Shown here one piece after another: positions 9,303-16,524 of a stretch of DNA of 64,000 nucleotides; positions within the stretch are counted from its first letter, which is position 1; the number at the start of each line of letters is the position of its first letter. Source of the DNA: Anaerococcus senegalensis JC48 (GTDB lineage: Bacteria > Bacillota > Clostridia > Tissierellales > Peptoniphilaceae); contig NZ_HE578907.1 in assembly GCF_000321005.1 (NCBI RefSeq), positions 548,110 to 612,109 of the forward strand. The letters are read 5' to 3'. The notes under the pieces were generated by a model that was given only the letters and a program-made list of their open reading frames with translations, ran no database searches and had not been told where the DNA came from. A program made the position numbers and the translations under genes.

Positions 9303-10163
9303 TTAGGTGACATTGTAAAATTTAATTTCAAATCTTGCTCCAGCATCAATATTTGAAACAGAAATTTCTCCCTTGTTTTTTTCGACAATTGTCTTCGCCA
9401 TAGCAAGACCAATTCCAAAACCATTTGAGTCGGGAGTTTTATAAAAGCGTTTAAAGATTTTTTTCATATTCTCTTTTTCTATTCCTCCGCCATTGTCTTC
9501 AATGATTAAGCTTGTATAGAGGGGATTTTTATATGATGAAAGCACAATTTTGTAACAAGTCGGTCTATTATAAGCATTTTTCATAATATTAATCAGAGCT
9601 TCTGCCAGCCAATAAAAATCTCCAATGATACTATTTTCTTTTAAATCCGTTCTCTTTTCTACATTTATAGATTTCTTTAAATTCAAACTATCTAAGGAAT
9701 AATCTACTAATTCATCCAAACGAATTTGTTCTTCTTTCATTAAATCTTTGTTTGCATCAAGGCTTGATAATTTGAGCAAAATATCTGATAGAGAGTTTAA
9801 TCTTAAGAGTTGTCTTTTTAATATCTCTATATCTTCATTAGCTGGAAAGTCCATCTCCAAATTTTCTATGGAAAAAAGCATAGATGTGATGGGAGTTTTA
9901 ATTTGGTGGGCGATATCTTCTAGGTATTCGATTTGCTTTTCACTATTTCTAGTACTTGCCTCTTTGGCTTCCACTATTTCTATAAAAAGTTTGTAAATCT
10001 TATCTTCTAAAATCGAAAAATCGTCTTGCTTCATAGGAATTTTATAGTCTTGATTCTTCATGTTTTCTATTAAATCTATGAGATCATTTATTCTATTCTT
10101 CTTTCTTTTTTCTAAAAAATAATATAGAAGTAAAAGACTTATTATCCAAAATAAATATAGCAT
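9303..10163 (-). CDS. sensor histidine kinase, short single-helix type
   Basis: Membrane sensor of about 286 residues. A single hydrophobic segment spans residues 2-17, followed directly by a coiled region and the H-box LEDIAHQIKTP (phosphorylated His86). The N-box is ALINIMKNAY, and the ATP-binding boxes are EDNGGG and GFGIGLAMAK. There is almost no extracytoplasmic sensor domain, as in kinases that take their signal from a partner ABC permease (BceS-like behaviour, inferred). The ATG at 10163 lies one base after the TGA of the response regulator. Longer in-frame openings exist inside that gene but lack a ribosome binding site. The gene is complete, unlike the scrap at 5931. Confidence 0.9.
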   Translation of the reverse strand: MLYLFWIISLLLLYYFLEKRKKNRINDLIDLIENMKNQDYKIPMKQDDFSILEDKIYKLFIEIVEAKEASTRNSEKQIEYLEDIAHQIKTPITSMLFSIENLEMDFPANEDIEILKRQLLRLNSLSDILLKLSSLDANKDLMKEEQIRLDELVDYSLDSLNLKKSINVEKRTDLKENSIIGDFYWLAEALINIMKNAYNRPTCYKIVLSSYKNPLYTSLIIEDNGGGIEKENMKKIFKRFYKTPDSNGFGIGLAMAKTIVEKNKGEISVSNIDAGARFEIKFYNVT

Positions 10164-10164
10164 C

Positions 10165-10815
10165 TCAATCCATCCTATAACCAATTCCTCTAACAGTAGT
10201 GATAATTTCCTTGTCAAGCTTTTCTCTGATTCTCTTAATAGTTGATGTGAGAGTATTGTCATTTACAAACCTATCCCTATCTTCCCAGAACATTTCTAAA
10301 AGTTGGCTTCTTGTGAAAACCCTGTGGGGATTTTTGATAAATAACAGTAATATTTCATATTCAAGTGGAGTTAGGTCTATTTGATTAGCCTTAAAATAAA
10401 CTTTTGAATCATTAAAATCTATTTTGATATCCTTGTAAGTAATTATTTTGTCTTGACTTAGAGGGATTGTCCTTAAAACCGCATCGATTCTAGCCCTTAA
10501 TATTGCAAGGGAAAATGGCTTAGTTAAATAGTCGTCTGCTCCTTGATCTAGGGCAGCAATTATAAAATCTTCATCGTTTTTAACTGTTGTTACAATTACT
10601 CTTATGTCCTTATCTTTTAATTTTTCTATCAAATGTTGACCTTCTTTATCTGGTAGATTTATATCAAGTAGTGCCACATCCATGTCTACATTCATCATAT
10701 AGTTTGCTTCGTAAAAAGATGATGCAATCTCTACTTCATAACCATTATTAATTAAATACTTTTCCATTTGTAAAGCAATTTCTTTATTATCCTCTATAAT
10801 CAAAACACTCTTCAT
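10165..10815 (-). CDS. OmpR/PhoB-family response regulator
   Basis: DNA-binding regulator of 216 residues. The receiver domain (1-115) carries the acidic pocket IIEDN, the phosphorylated aspartate in LLDINLPD (Asp51) and the lysine in LTKPFS. The C-terminal winged helix (about 125-216) ends with the usual TVRGIGYRMD. The ATG at 10815 follows GAGAGGG at good spacing, whereas the upstream in-frame ATG at 10836 has none. It is the first gene of a leftward operon with the kinase and copy 2 of the ABC pair, and it probably activates those genes when an envelope-active compound is sensed (inferred from the gene set). Confidence 0.93.
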   Translation of the reverse strand: MKSVLIIEDNKEIALQMEKYLINNGYEVEIASSFYEANYMMNVDMDVALLDINLPDKEGQHLIEKLKDKDIRVIVTTVKNDEDFIIAALDQGADDYLTKPFSLAILRARIDAVLRTIPLSQDKIITYKDIKIDFNDSKVYFKANQIDLTPLEYEILLLFIKNPHRVFTRSQLLEMFWEDRDRFVNDNTLTSTIKRIREKLDKEIITTVRGIGYRMD

Positions 10816-10940
10816 TCTAACCCTCTCATGTATCAACTTTGATATCTATTAAATTATTATCTTTTATAGCTTGCATCCATAAGCAAATTTAGTCTATAGT
10901 GAAATAATCATATTTATAGTATACCATTATCACTTATATT

Positions 10941-10964
10941 AAAAACAGACCCTATACGGATCTG
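10941..10964 (-). terminator. intrinsic terminator after recombinase remnant
   Basis: On the minus strand CAGATCC, a five-base loop and GGGTCTG (one G-T pair) are followed by TTTTT. It lies about 30 bases beyond the stop of the recombinase scrap and shields the response-regulator operon from readthrough. Confidence 0.65.
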
Positions 10965-10992
10965 CTTGCTTTTAAATATTTATTTTATTTTC

Positions 10993-11340
10993 TCAAGAAG
11001 AGAAACTGATTCCACATGCATTGTCTTTTGCTTGGGAACATAATTTTTTATCCTCGTTATTCTTGTAGGAGCACAATTTATTAATGTCATTGTCTTTGGC
11101 ATTTTTTCTTTTATCTTTGAATTTATTAGAATTTTGACTATCTTTAACTCCTGTTTTGAAATAGAATGTTAAGTCATATGGATGAACTGTTCTGTTAAAT
11201 TCCTCTATAATTTTTTTATTTTCTAATACTTTTTTAAATTGCTTTAATCTTTCTTTATTAGAGTCTTCATTTTTTATTGTTAGTTCCAGTGTTTTCTTTT
11301 CATCAAGTAATTCTTCTTTTTGTTGTAGGGTCATAGTCGT
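10993..11340 (-). pseudogene. C-terminal remnant of a large serine recombinase
   Basis: The readable frame contains a coiled stretch (QQKEELLDEKKTLELTIKN), then KKIIEEFNRTV joined to HPYDLTFYFKTG, then a lysine-rich tail with NKLCSYKNNEDKKLCS and DNACG. This pattern (coiled coil, EFNRTVFES..., YKTG, Cys-rich tail) is the end of one class of clostridial serine recombinases. The segment that should stand between NRTV and HPYD, and the whole catalytic domain, are missing. It is unlike the tails of the three intact recombinases at 13-18 kb, so it comes from a different, older element. The family assignment is from memory of the tail pattern and is moderately sure. Confidence 0.6.
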
Positions 11341-11494
11341 ATTCAAGGCAAGCTTGAAAACCAATAAGACAAACAATTTCTAGCTTAAAACGGATATTTA
11401 TAGTATGCATAACTGTTAAGCCTTTTATGAATAAAACTAATATCAATCTGATAGTATTTGGATTAAATGGAGCATTATAAGAAAAAGTAGTCAT
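11340..11494 (-). pseudogene. probable N-terminal remnant of an EcfT-like transmembrane subunit
   Basis: About 50 codons starting MTTFSYNAPFNPNTIRLILV, with the ATG overlapping the stop of the preceding scrap (TAATG). The N-P-N-T followed by a hydrophobic run resembles the LDPRTSIILLLL opening of the intact EcfT at 27536. The frame then runs into the recombinase remnant. It is short, so the assignment rests mainly on context: it follows an S-component-like tail, as EcfT does in the intact operon. Confidence 0.4.
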
Positions 11495-11580
11495 TATGCA
11501 ATGCCTGCTTTTTCAAAGTGTTTCTTGAATAGAGCCTTGCCTATATATGCTCCAATTATTGCCTCTAGTAAATAAATTCT
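11494..11580 (-). pseudogene. C-terminal remnant resembling a Trep_Strep-type ECF S component
   Basis: Read leftwards, one frame gives LLEAIIGAYIGKALFKKHF, then EKAGIA and a stop. A glycine-rich helix followed by KKHFEKAGI is, from memory, the usual ending of Trep_Strep (TIGR02185) S components. It overlaps the last codons of the ABC-exporter fragment in another frame, so a deletion joined the two genes here. Only the tail survives. Confidence 0.45.
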
Positions 11581-12186
11581 TCTGCCATTTTTGTCTTTTC
11601 TATTAAGTTCCTATAAACTTTTGATTTTTGTAAAAGCTCTTCATGTTTGCCTTGGCTTTCTACTTTTCCATTTTCAAGAACTACTATCTTGTCAGCATTT
11701 TCTATGGATTTCATTCTGTGTGAAATGATTACAACCGTCTTATCTTTAATCAAATTATTTAAAGACTCTTGAATCTTTTTCTCATTGTCAACATCAAGGC
11801 TTGCTGCTATTTCATCTAAGATTAGTATTGGTGCATCTTTTAAGAAGGCTCTTGCTATTGATAATCTCTGTCTTTCTCCCCCTGATAGCTCAGCACCGTT
11901 CTCACCAATAAGTGTATCGAAACCCTTATCCATTTTTTCTATAAAATCTGTACAATTTGCAAGTTTTGCTGCTCTTTTAACTTCTTCGTCACTTGCATTT
12001 TGATTTCCCATTCTAATATTTTCCATAACGCTTTGATTAAAAAGAACTACATCTTGGAAAACTATTGAAACCTTATCAAAAAGAGATTCTGTCGATATTT
12101 CTTTTATATCTTTGCCGTCAATTAAGATTTGTCCCTTGTCATAGTCATATAGTCTTGATATGAGTTTCAAGATAGTTGTTTTACCC
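11565..12186 (-). pseudogene. 3' fragment of an ABC exporter half-transporter (YbtQ-like)
   Basis: Encodes the last ~205 residues of an ABC half-transporter: signature LSGGERQR, Walker B ILILDEIAASLD, H-loop ISHRMKS and the ending KMAEEFIY. It is closely similar throughout to the same part of the intact protein at 21511-23229, which ends KLAEEFIY. Homology stops abruptly inside Walker A: GKTT is kept but the preceding GxxGS and the whole membrane domain are gone, replaced by unrelated AT-rich DNA. It cannot be functional as a transporter. It shows that a second copy of the metallophore transport genes once stood here. Confidence 0.85.
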
Positions 12187-12210
12187 TACAATGTCAAGCA
12201 ATTGTTACAT

Positions 12211-12238
12211 AAAATTAGACGATATTTCTATCGCCTAA
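12211..12238 (-). terminator. intrinsic terminator after KilA-N gene
   Basis: On the minus strand TTAGGCGATA, a GAAA loop and TATCGTCTAA (one G-T pair) are followed by TTTT. It lies just beyond the stop of the KilA-N gene. Confidence 0.75.
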
Positions 12239-12254
12239 TTTATAAACAAAACTT

Positions 12255-13058
12255 TTATTTTAACTTTTTTATACGTTCACTTTCTGTTAGAATCCTCATT
12301 TGCTCAATAGCAATTGCATTTAATTTTTCTATCCTTTCAGTTGCATCCATTCCCTCATTTATAAAAACAGCATTTAAGTTCTCAAGATTTGATAAACACA
12401 CTAATTGTGATATATCAGCATAGTCTCTCATATTTCCTTTTAACTCTGGATTATTTTCACGCCATTCTTTTGCTGTCATTCCAAACAAAGCTACATTTAA
12501 TATATCTGCTTCACTTGCATAGATATAGTTTATTCTTTCCTTTGATAATTTCTCAGGGACAAGTTTATTCTTAATTGCATCTGTTTGAATTTTGTAATTT
12601 ATCTTAGCTAAATTCCTCTTGATATCCCAACCTAATTGTTTTTGTTCTTCTTCTTTTAAGCGCTCAAACTCTTTAATAAGATAGAGCTTAAAATAAGGTG
12701 ATACCCACGACGCAAATTCAAAAGCTATGTCTTTATGTGCATATGTTCCACCATATCTTCCTGCTTTGGCAACAATTCCGATAGAATTCGTTTTATTGAC
12801 CCATTGTTTAACCGATAAAATAAAACGATTAAAACCTGCTTCATTTTTAATTCCCTCGAATTCGGTGGAATTAAAATTCGCATTATACATTTCTTCCCAT
12901 ATTCCTAAAAATTCAATTGTATTTTTATTCCTTAGCCATTTTTCTATTAGTGCCACACCATTTTCAACATTTCTAACCATGTCGGTTAAAGAAATATAAT
13001 CTCTATTATCTATGGCAATAATGCTAATTTCTGATCCTTCTACATTTATTTTAGACAC
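12255..13058 (-). CDS. KilA-N domain DNA-binding protein (phage/mobile-element type)
   Basis: About 267 residues. The KilA-N core is visible at roughly residues 15-115: DYISLTDMVRN, then IEKWLRNKNTIEFLGIWE, then GRYGGTYAHKDIAFEFASWV and SPYFKLYLIKEF. A helical C-terminal half follows, containing FGMTAKEWRENNPEL, seen in many stand-alone KilA-N proteins of Firmicutes. The family binds DNA and is common in prophages and at the borders of mobile elements. The best start is GTG at 13058, preceded by GAGGTGA; an ATG at 13082 lies upstream of that site. It stands between the transport-gene remnants and the recombinase end of the element, with its own terminator. The cellular role is unknown. Confidence 0.8.
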   Translation of the reverse strand: MSKINVEGSEISIIAIDNRDYISLTDMVRNVENGVALIEKWLRNKNTIEFLGIWEEMYNANFNSTEFEGIKNEAGFNRFILSVKQWVNKTNSIGIVAKAGRYGGTYAHKDIAFEFASWVSPYFKLYLIKEFERLKEEEQKQLGWDIKRNLAKINYKIQTDAIKNKLVPEKLSKERINYIYASEADILNVALFGMTAKEWRENNPELKGNMRDYADISQLVCLSNLENLNAVFINEGMDATERIEKLNAIAIEQMRILTESERIKKLK

Positions 13059-13082
13059 AAAAATCACCTCATAATATCTCAT

Positions 13083-13247
13083 TTTAACTATAATTATATC
13101 ATTTTTTTATTTATTCCTAAATATTTACCCTATCAACTCATAGTAAACAGTACTATTTATTTCTGCGAATTTTCTCGCCATTATTTTCATTTTGGCGTAT
13201 TAAAATTAAAGTTGGTGAGATTATGAGTTGCTTTTAATACCATCCAT
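13083..13247. other. candidate left end of the integrated element
   Basis: Non-coding strip directly beyond the last recombinase stop codon. It holds a 9-bp inverted repeat, CAACTCATA at 13134-13142 and TATGAGTTG at 13222-13230, and inside it CGCCA/TGGCG (13176-13180 and 13193-13197). Large serine recombinases usually lie next to one attachment end, so an att site is expected here. The exact crossover dinucleotide cannot be read without the other end or an empty site. Confidence 0.4.
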
Positions 13248-14768
13248 CTATATTTCTACAATTTCTATTTCTCCACTTCTTGATACAATTATTTTATCAA
13301 TTTTATTGTCTACATAAGCCTTCAATAAACTATCTTCGTCTAAGACTGTAATATCCGTTTCTTTCCTTGAATCAATCTTCTCTGACTTCAATTCTTCCAA
13401 TTTACTCTCCAATAATATCTTTTTATCTTGGATAAAAGTTTTTTCCTTTAAATAGTCATCTTTTGAAATATTTTTCTTTTTATAGTTTTCATAGATGATT
13501 TGTAAATTACTGTTTAATATGGATATTTCCTTTAGAATCTCGTCTTTCACATTCTTGTGTTCTATGACTTTCTCTTCATTTAATGTGTTTTGTATCTTAA
13601 AATCTTTTAATTTGGGTTTTATAAGTTCAATAATATCTTTCTCTTTGATATTGTTTGGTGTTTTCTCAGCTTTACATAAATTACAATAATAACTTTTATA
13701 CTTGTATATTTTATCAGAATTCTTCTTTTGTCTACTGTCACATCGAAAACTCATATGTCTACCACATTCTTTACAAAAAATCTTATCAGAAAAAATAGAA
13801 CGATTTTTATTTCCTGTATATCCCCCAAAACTTCTTTTTTCTTTTATTTTCTTAACCTTATCAAACACTTCTCTGGAAATAATAGCTTTATGGGTATTTG
13901 GAAGTATTTTCCACTCCTCTTCAGGAAGTAAAATTCTTTTTCTTCCACCTATTTTTGTTTCTTTGAATTTATTATATACATAATCTCCTGTATATAGTTC
14001 GTTCCTTGTAATCTGTGAGATAGCTGCGTTTGTCCAAACTCTTTTCTTTACTTCACTTCCAGTAATTAAATTTCCAGTATAATCAGAAAGTTTCAGTTCT
14101 TCTTTTCGTTCAGAGCGTGTAATATAACCTTTTTCATTAAATATATTAGCTACTTGAATACAGGAATATCCTTTTAGCAATAAATCAAAAGCTTCTTTAA
14201 CTATAAAAGCTGTTTTTTCATCAATGATGATACTATGTTTATCTTTAGGATCTTTAATATATCCAAAAGGCGCTGCCCAATTTATATTTTTCCCCTGCGA
14301 TTTAATTTGCCTAATAGAACTTCTTACCTTTTCAGATAATTCCTTACTGAATAAATCATAATACAATGTCTTAAACTGTGTATCTGTGTCTAAGCCATTA
14401 CCTTGTTCTTTTAAAGAATCATAGTTGTCATTAATAGCAATAAATCGTATTTTTAGAAATGGTAATATATTGCTTAAGTAATCCCCAAGCAAAATATAAT
14501 CTCTTGAAAACCTAGACATATCTTTTACAATTATAGTTCCTACTTTACCACTCTTTATATCCTCAATAAGCCTTAAAAATGAAGGTCTATTTGTATTAGT
14601 GGCAGAATATCCATCATCTACATATTCTTCTATTTCACAACTTTTTAAAGATGTTTCATTTTCAATGTAGCTTTTTATATAATCTCTTTGATTTACTATA
14701 CTTACACTTTCATCTACTTTGTGATAATCTTCTTCAGAAAGTCTTAAATATATAGCTATCTTATTCAT
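13248..14768 (-). CDS. large serine recombinase 3 (element integrase/excisionase group)
   Basis: Site-specific recombinase of 506 residues. The resolvase-type catalytic domain starts at once (YLRLSEED, nucleophile Ser11) with the conserved VKDMSRFSRDY. The recombinase domain follows (FGYIKDPKDKHSI), then a zinc ribbon (FCKECGRHMSFRC ... YYCNLCK, four cysteines), then a coiled coil from about 400 and a short beta ending KIIVSRSGEIEIVEI. GGAGGT precedes the ATG, and the gene overlaps the end of recombinase 2 by eight bases. It is last in a three-gene operon and closest to the presumed element end. Which of the three does integration cannot be told from sequence. Confidence 0.93.
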   Translation of the reverse strand: MNKIAIYLRLSEEDYHKVDESVSIVNQRDYIKSYIENETSLKSCEIEEYVDDGYSATNTNRPSFLRLIEDIKSGKVGTIIVKDMSRFSRDYILLGDYLSNILPFLKIRFIAINDNYDSLKEQGNGLDTDTQFKTLYYDLFSKELSEKVRSSIRQIKSQGKNINWAAPFGYIKDPKDKHSIIIDEKTAFIVKEAFDLLLKGYSCIQVANIFNEKGYITRSERKEELKLSDYTGNLITGSEVKKRVWTNAAISQITRNELYTGDYVYNKFKETKIGGRKRILLPEEEWKILPNTHKAIISREVFDKVKKIKEKRSFGGYTGNKNRSIFSDKIFCKECGRHMSFRCDSRQKKNSDKIYKYKSYYCNLCKAEKTPNNIKEKDIIELIKPKLKDFKIQNTLNEEKVIEHKNVKDEILKEISILNSNLQIIYENYKKKNISKDDYLKEKTFIQDKKILLESKLEELKSEKIDSRKETDITVLDEDSLLKAYVDNKIDKIIVSRSGEIEIVEI

Positions 14769-16524
14769 GCTCTACCTCCAACTGCTTTCCCATATCTTTA
14801 TCAAGATTAAACTTAAAATATATGGTAACCTGCTTATACTCTGATATTTCTATATGGCTAATTAATGTATCGACCAATTCTTTATCAACTTCTATGCTTT
14901 TAGCATCCAAGCAGCAAAATAGTACATCTATAAATTCTATAATTTCTCTTTTTATCTTTTTTATATTTCTTATTCTTTCATCAAAAACTTTTAACTCATT
15001 TTTTAAGGTTTTTATTTGATTATTTATTTTTTTACTTTCTATTTTAAAATCACTTAAAAGAATATCTCCTTTAACATATTTTTCATATTGTTCTTGTAGA
15101 TTGATCCTAAGAGAAGCAATCTTTTTATTATTTACATCTGTTTTTATAGAAACTTGATTTATCTTTTCAGCACTTATATTTTCTAAATATATTTTTAGTT
15201 GTAATCTTTTATCCTTTTTATAAAAGCTTGAAACCAGTCTTTTTAAGGTATCTACTAAAATTTTGTCGAGGTCTGTCTCATATATTCTGACATGAGATTT
15301 TTCTAATTTTAATCTGTCTCCACCTTTACAATAATAACAATAGCAAATCTCATCATGATATTTCAGTCCTCGTGGTCCATATTGTTTTTTCAAATTTCTA
15401 CCACAAACACTGCATTGTATGAGGTCGTCATACTTTCCTTCTTTTTTATGATCTCTTTTAATTTTTACTCCAACATTTTCTTTTCCGTCTTTTATTATGT
15501 TTTTCAGTGAATGGTAAGGTAGATAGTTTTGTTTTTTCTCCTTTATCTCTCTGATATTTTCAAATGTAGTTTTGTCTATTAACCCTTCGTGGGTGTTCTC
15601 TGTTATAATCCACTCTTCTTTATCACGAAACTTACTTTTCCTACTTGGATCATGTCTATTTGAGTATACTCTTTGAATCAAATTCCCAATATATACTTCA
15701 TCAGAAAGCATTTTTGATATATAAGAAATATCCCATTGTTTTGTATCTTCTTTATCCTTAAAAATTTTACCTGTTCTTTTATATTCATCAGGTGTCGTAT
15801 ATGTTTTAGTCAATTCTCTTGCTATTTGCATATTGGATTTACCTTGACCTGCCATATAAAAGATAAGTCTTACTACATCTGCTGCCTTTTCGTCCATCAC
15901 CAGAACTCTTTTTCCATCAATTTTATCAACCTTATAGCCATACGGAGCCATCGCTCCTATAAAAGACCCTTGTTTCATTTTTATTTCTTTGGAGGCTTTT
16001 ATTTTCTTTGAAATATCTTTTGCGTATAAATCATTGAAGATATTTTTTATTGCTATTTCATAACTCTGATCTGATTTTATACCGTCTTTAGTATCTAGAT
16101 TATCATTTACGGAAATAAATCGAACTCCCAAAAATGGAAATACTTTTTCGATATAGTTTGCGATTTCTAAATACTCTCTACCAAACCTTGACATATCTTT
16201 TACTATAATACAATTTATCCTGCCTGTTCGAATATCTTCCATCATTTCAATAAATGCAGGTCTTTTAAAATTTGTTCCAGAATATTCATAGTCCTTGTAT
16301 ACTCTTAAAATCTTTATATCTTTTTCTTTTGCAGCATTTATACAAAGTTCTTCCTGCATTTCAAGTGAATTACTTTTATCCCTGTAAGCTTCCTTTCTTT
16401 CCTGTGATAATCTAGCATAAATACCGGCAATGTATATTTTTTCAATCACTTTTCCAACTTCTGTTTCTGATTGTGATATATGCCTATTTTTTGTTCTAGC
16501 CACAGCATACCTCACTTTCAGCAC
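14761..16524 (-). CDS. large serine recombinase 2
   Basis: Serine recombinase of up to 587 residues. Nucleophile Ser40 lies in YARLSQERK, followed by VKDMSRFGREY, a recombinase domain (APYGYKVDKIDGKRV), an atypical zinc ribbon (QCSVCGRNL ... CYCYYCK) and a coiled-coil/DUF4368-like end (LVDTLISHIEISEYKQV). The frame opens with GTG at 16524 inside the preceding gene. A GTG at 16503 is better placed after GAGGT, so the first seven residues are doubtful. It overlaps recombinase 1 upstream and recombinase 3 downstream, which points to coupled translation and equal amounts. Confidence 0.92.
   Translation of the reverse strand: MLKVRYAVARTKNRHISQSETEVGKVIEKIYIAGIYARLSQERKEAYRDKSNSLEMQEELCINAAKEKDIKILRVYKDYEYSGTNFKRPAFIEMMEDIRTGRINCIIVKDMSRFGREYLEIANYIEKVFPFLGVRFISVNDNLDTKDGIKSDQSYEIAIKNIFNDLYAKDISKKIKASKEIKMKQGSFIGAMAPYGYKVDKIDGKRVLVMDEKAADVVRLIFYMAGQGKSNMQIARELTKTYTTPDEYKRTGKIFKDKEDTKQWDISYISKMLSDEVYIGNLIQRVYSNRHDPSRKSKFRDKEEWIITENTHEGLIDKTTFENIREIKEKKQNYLPYHSLKNIIKDGKENVGVKIKRDHKKEGKYDDLIQCSVCGRNLKKQYGPRGLKYHDEICYCYYCKGGDRLKLEKSHVRIYETDLDKILVDTLKRLVSSFYKKDKRLQLKIYLENISAEKINQVSIKTDVNNKKIASLRINLQEQYEKYVKGDILLSDFKIESKKINNQIKTLKNELKVFDERIRNIKKIKREIIEFIDVLFCCLDAKSIEVDKELVDTLISHIEISEYKQVTIYFKFNLDKDMGKQLEVEHE

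Larger units (their letters stand above)
2775..9450 (-). repeat. tandem duplication of kinase tail + ABC ATPase + FtsX permease
   Basis: Two direct copies are seen: 9450-6106 (kinase 3' end, ATPase, permease) and 6077-2775 (kinase scrap, ATPase, permease). The order and spacing match, including the GTGACATTGTAAAATTTAATTT stretch at each kinase end (near 5936 and 9307). The ATPase DNA is most conserved and the permease extracytoplasmic regions least. Confidence 0.85.

Noticed and set aside
12160-12260. Insertion-sequence end at the ABC fragment breakpoint
   Set aside because: No terminal inverted repeat, target duplication or transposase is visible; the junction is better described as a deletion or recombination point.
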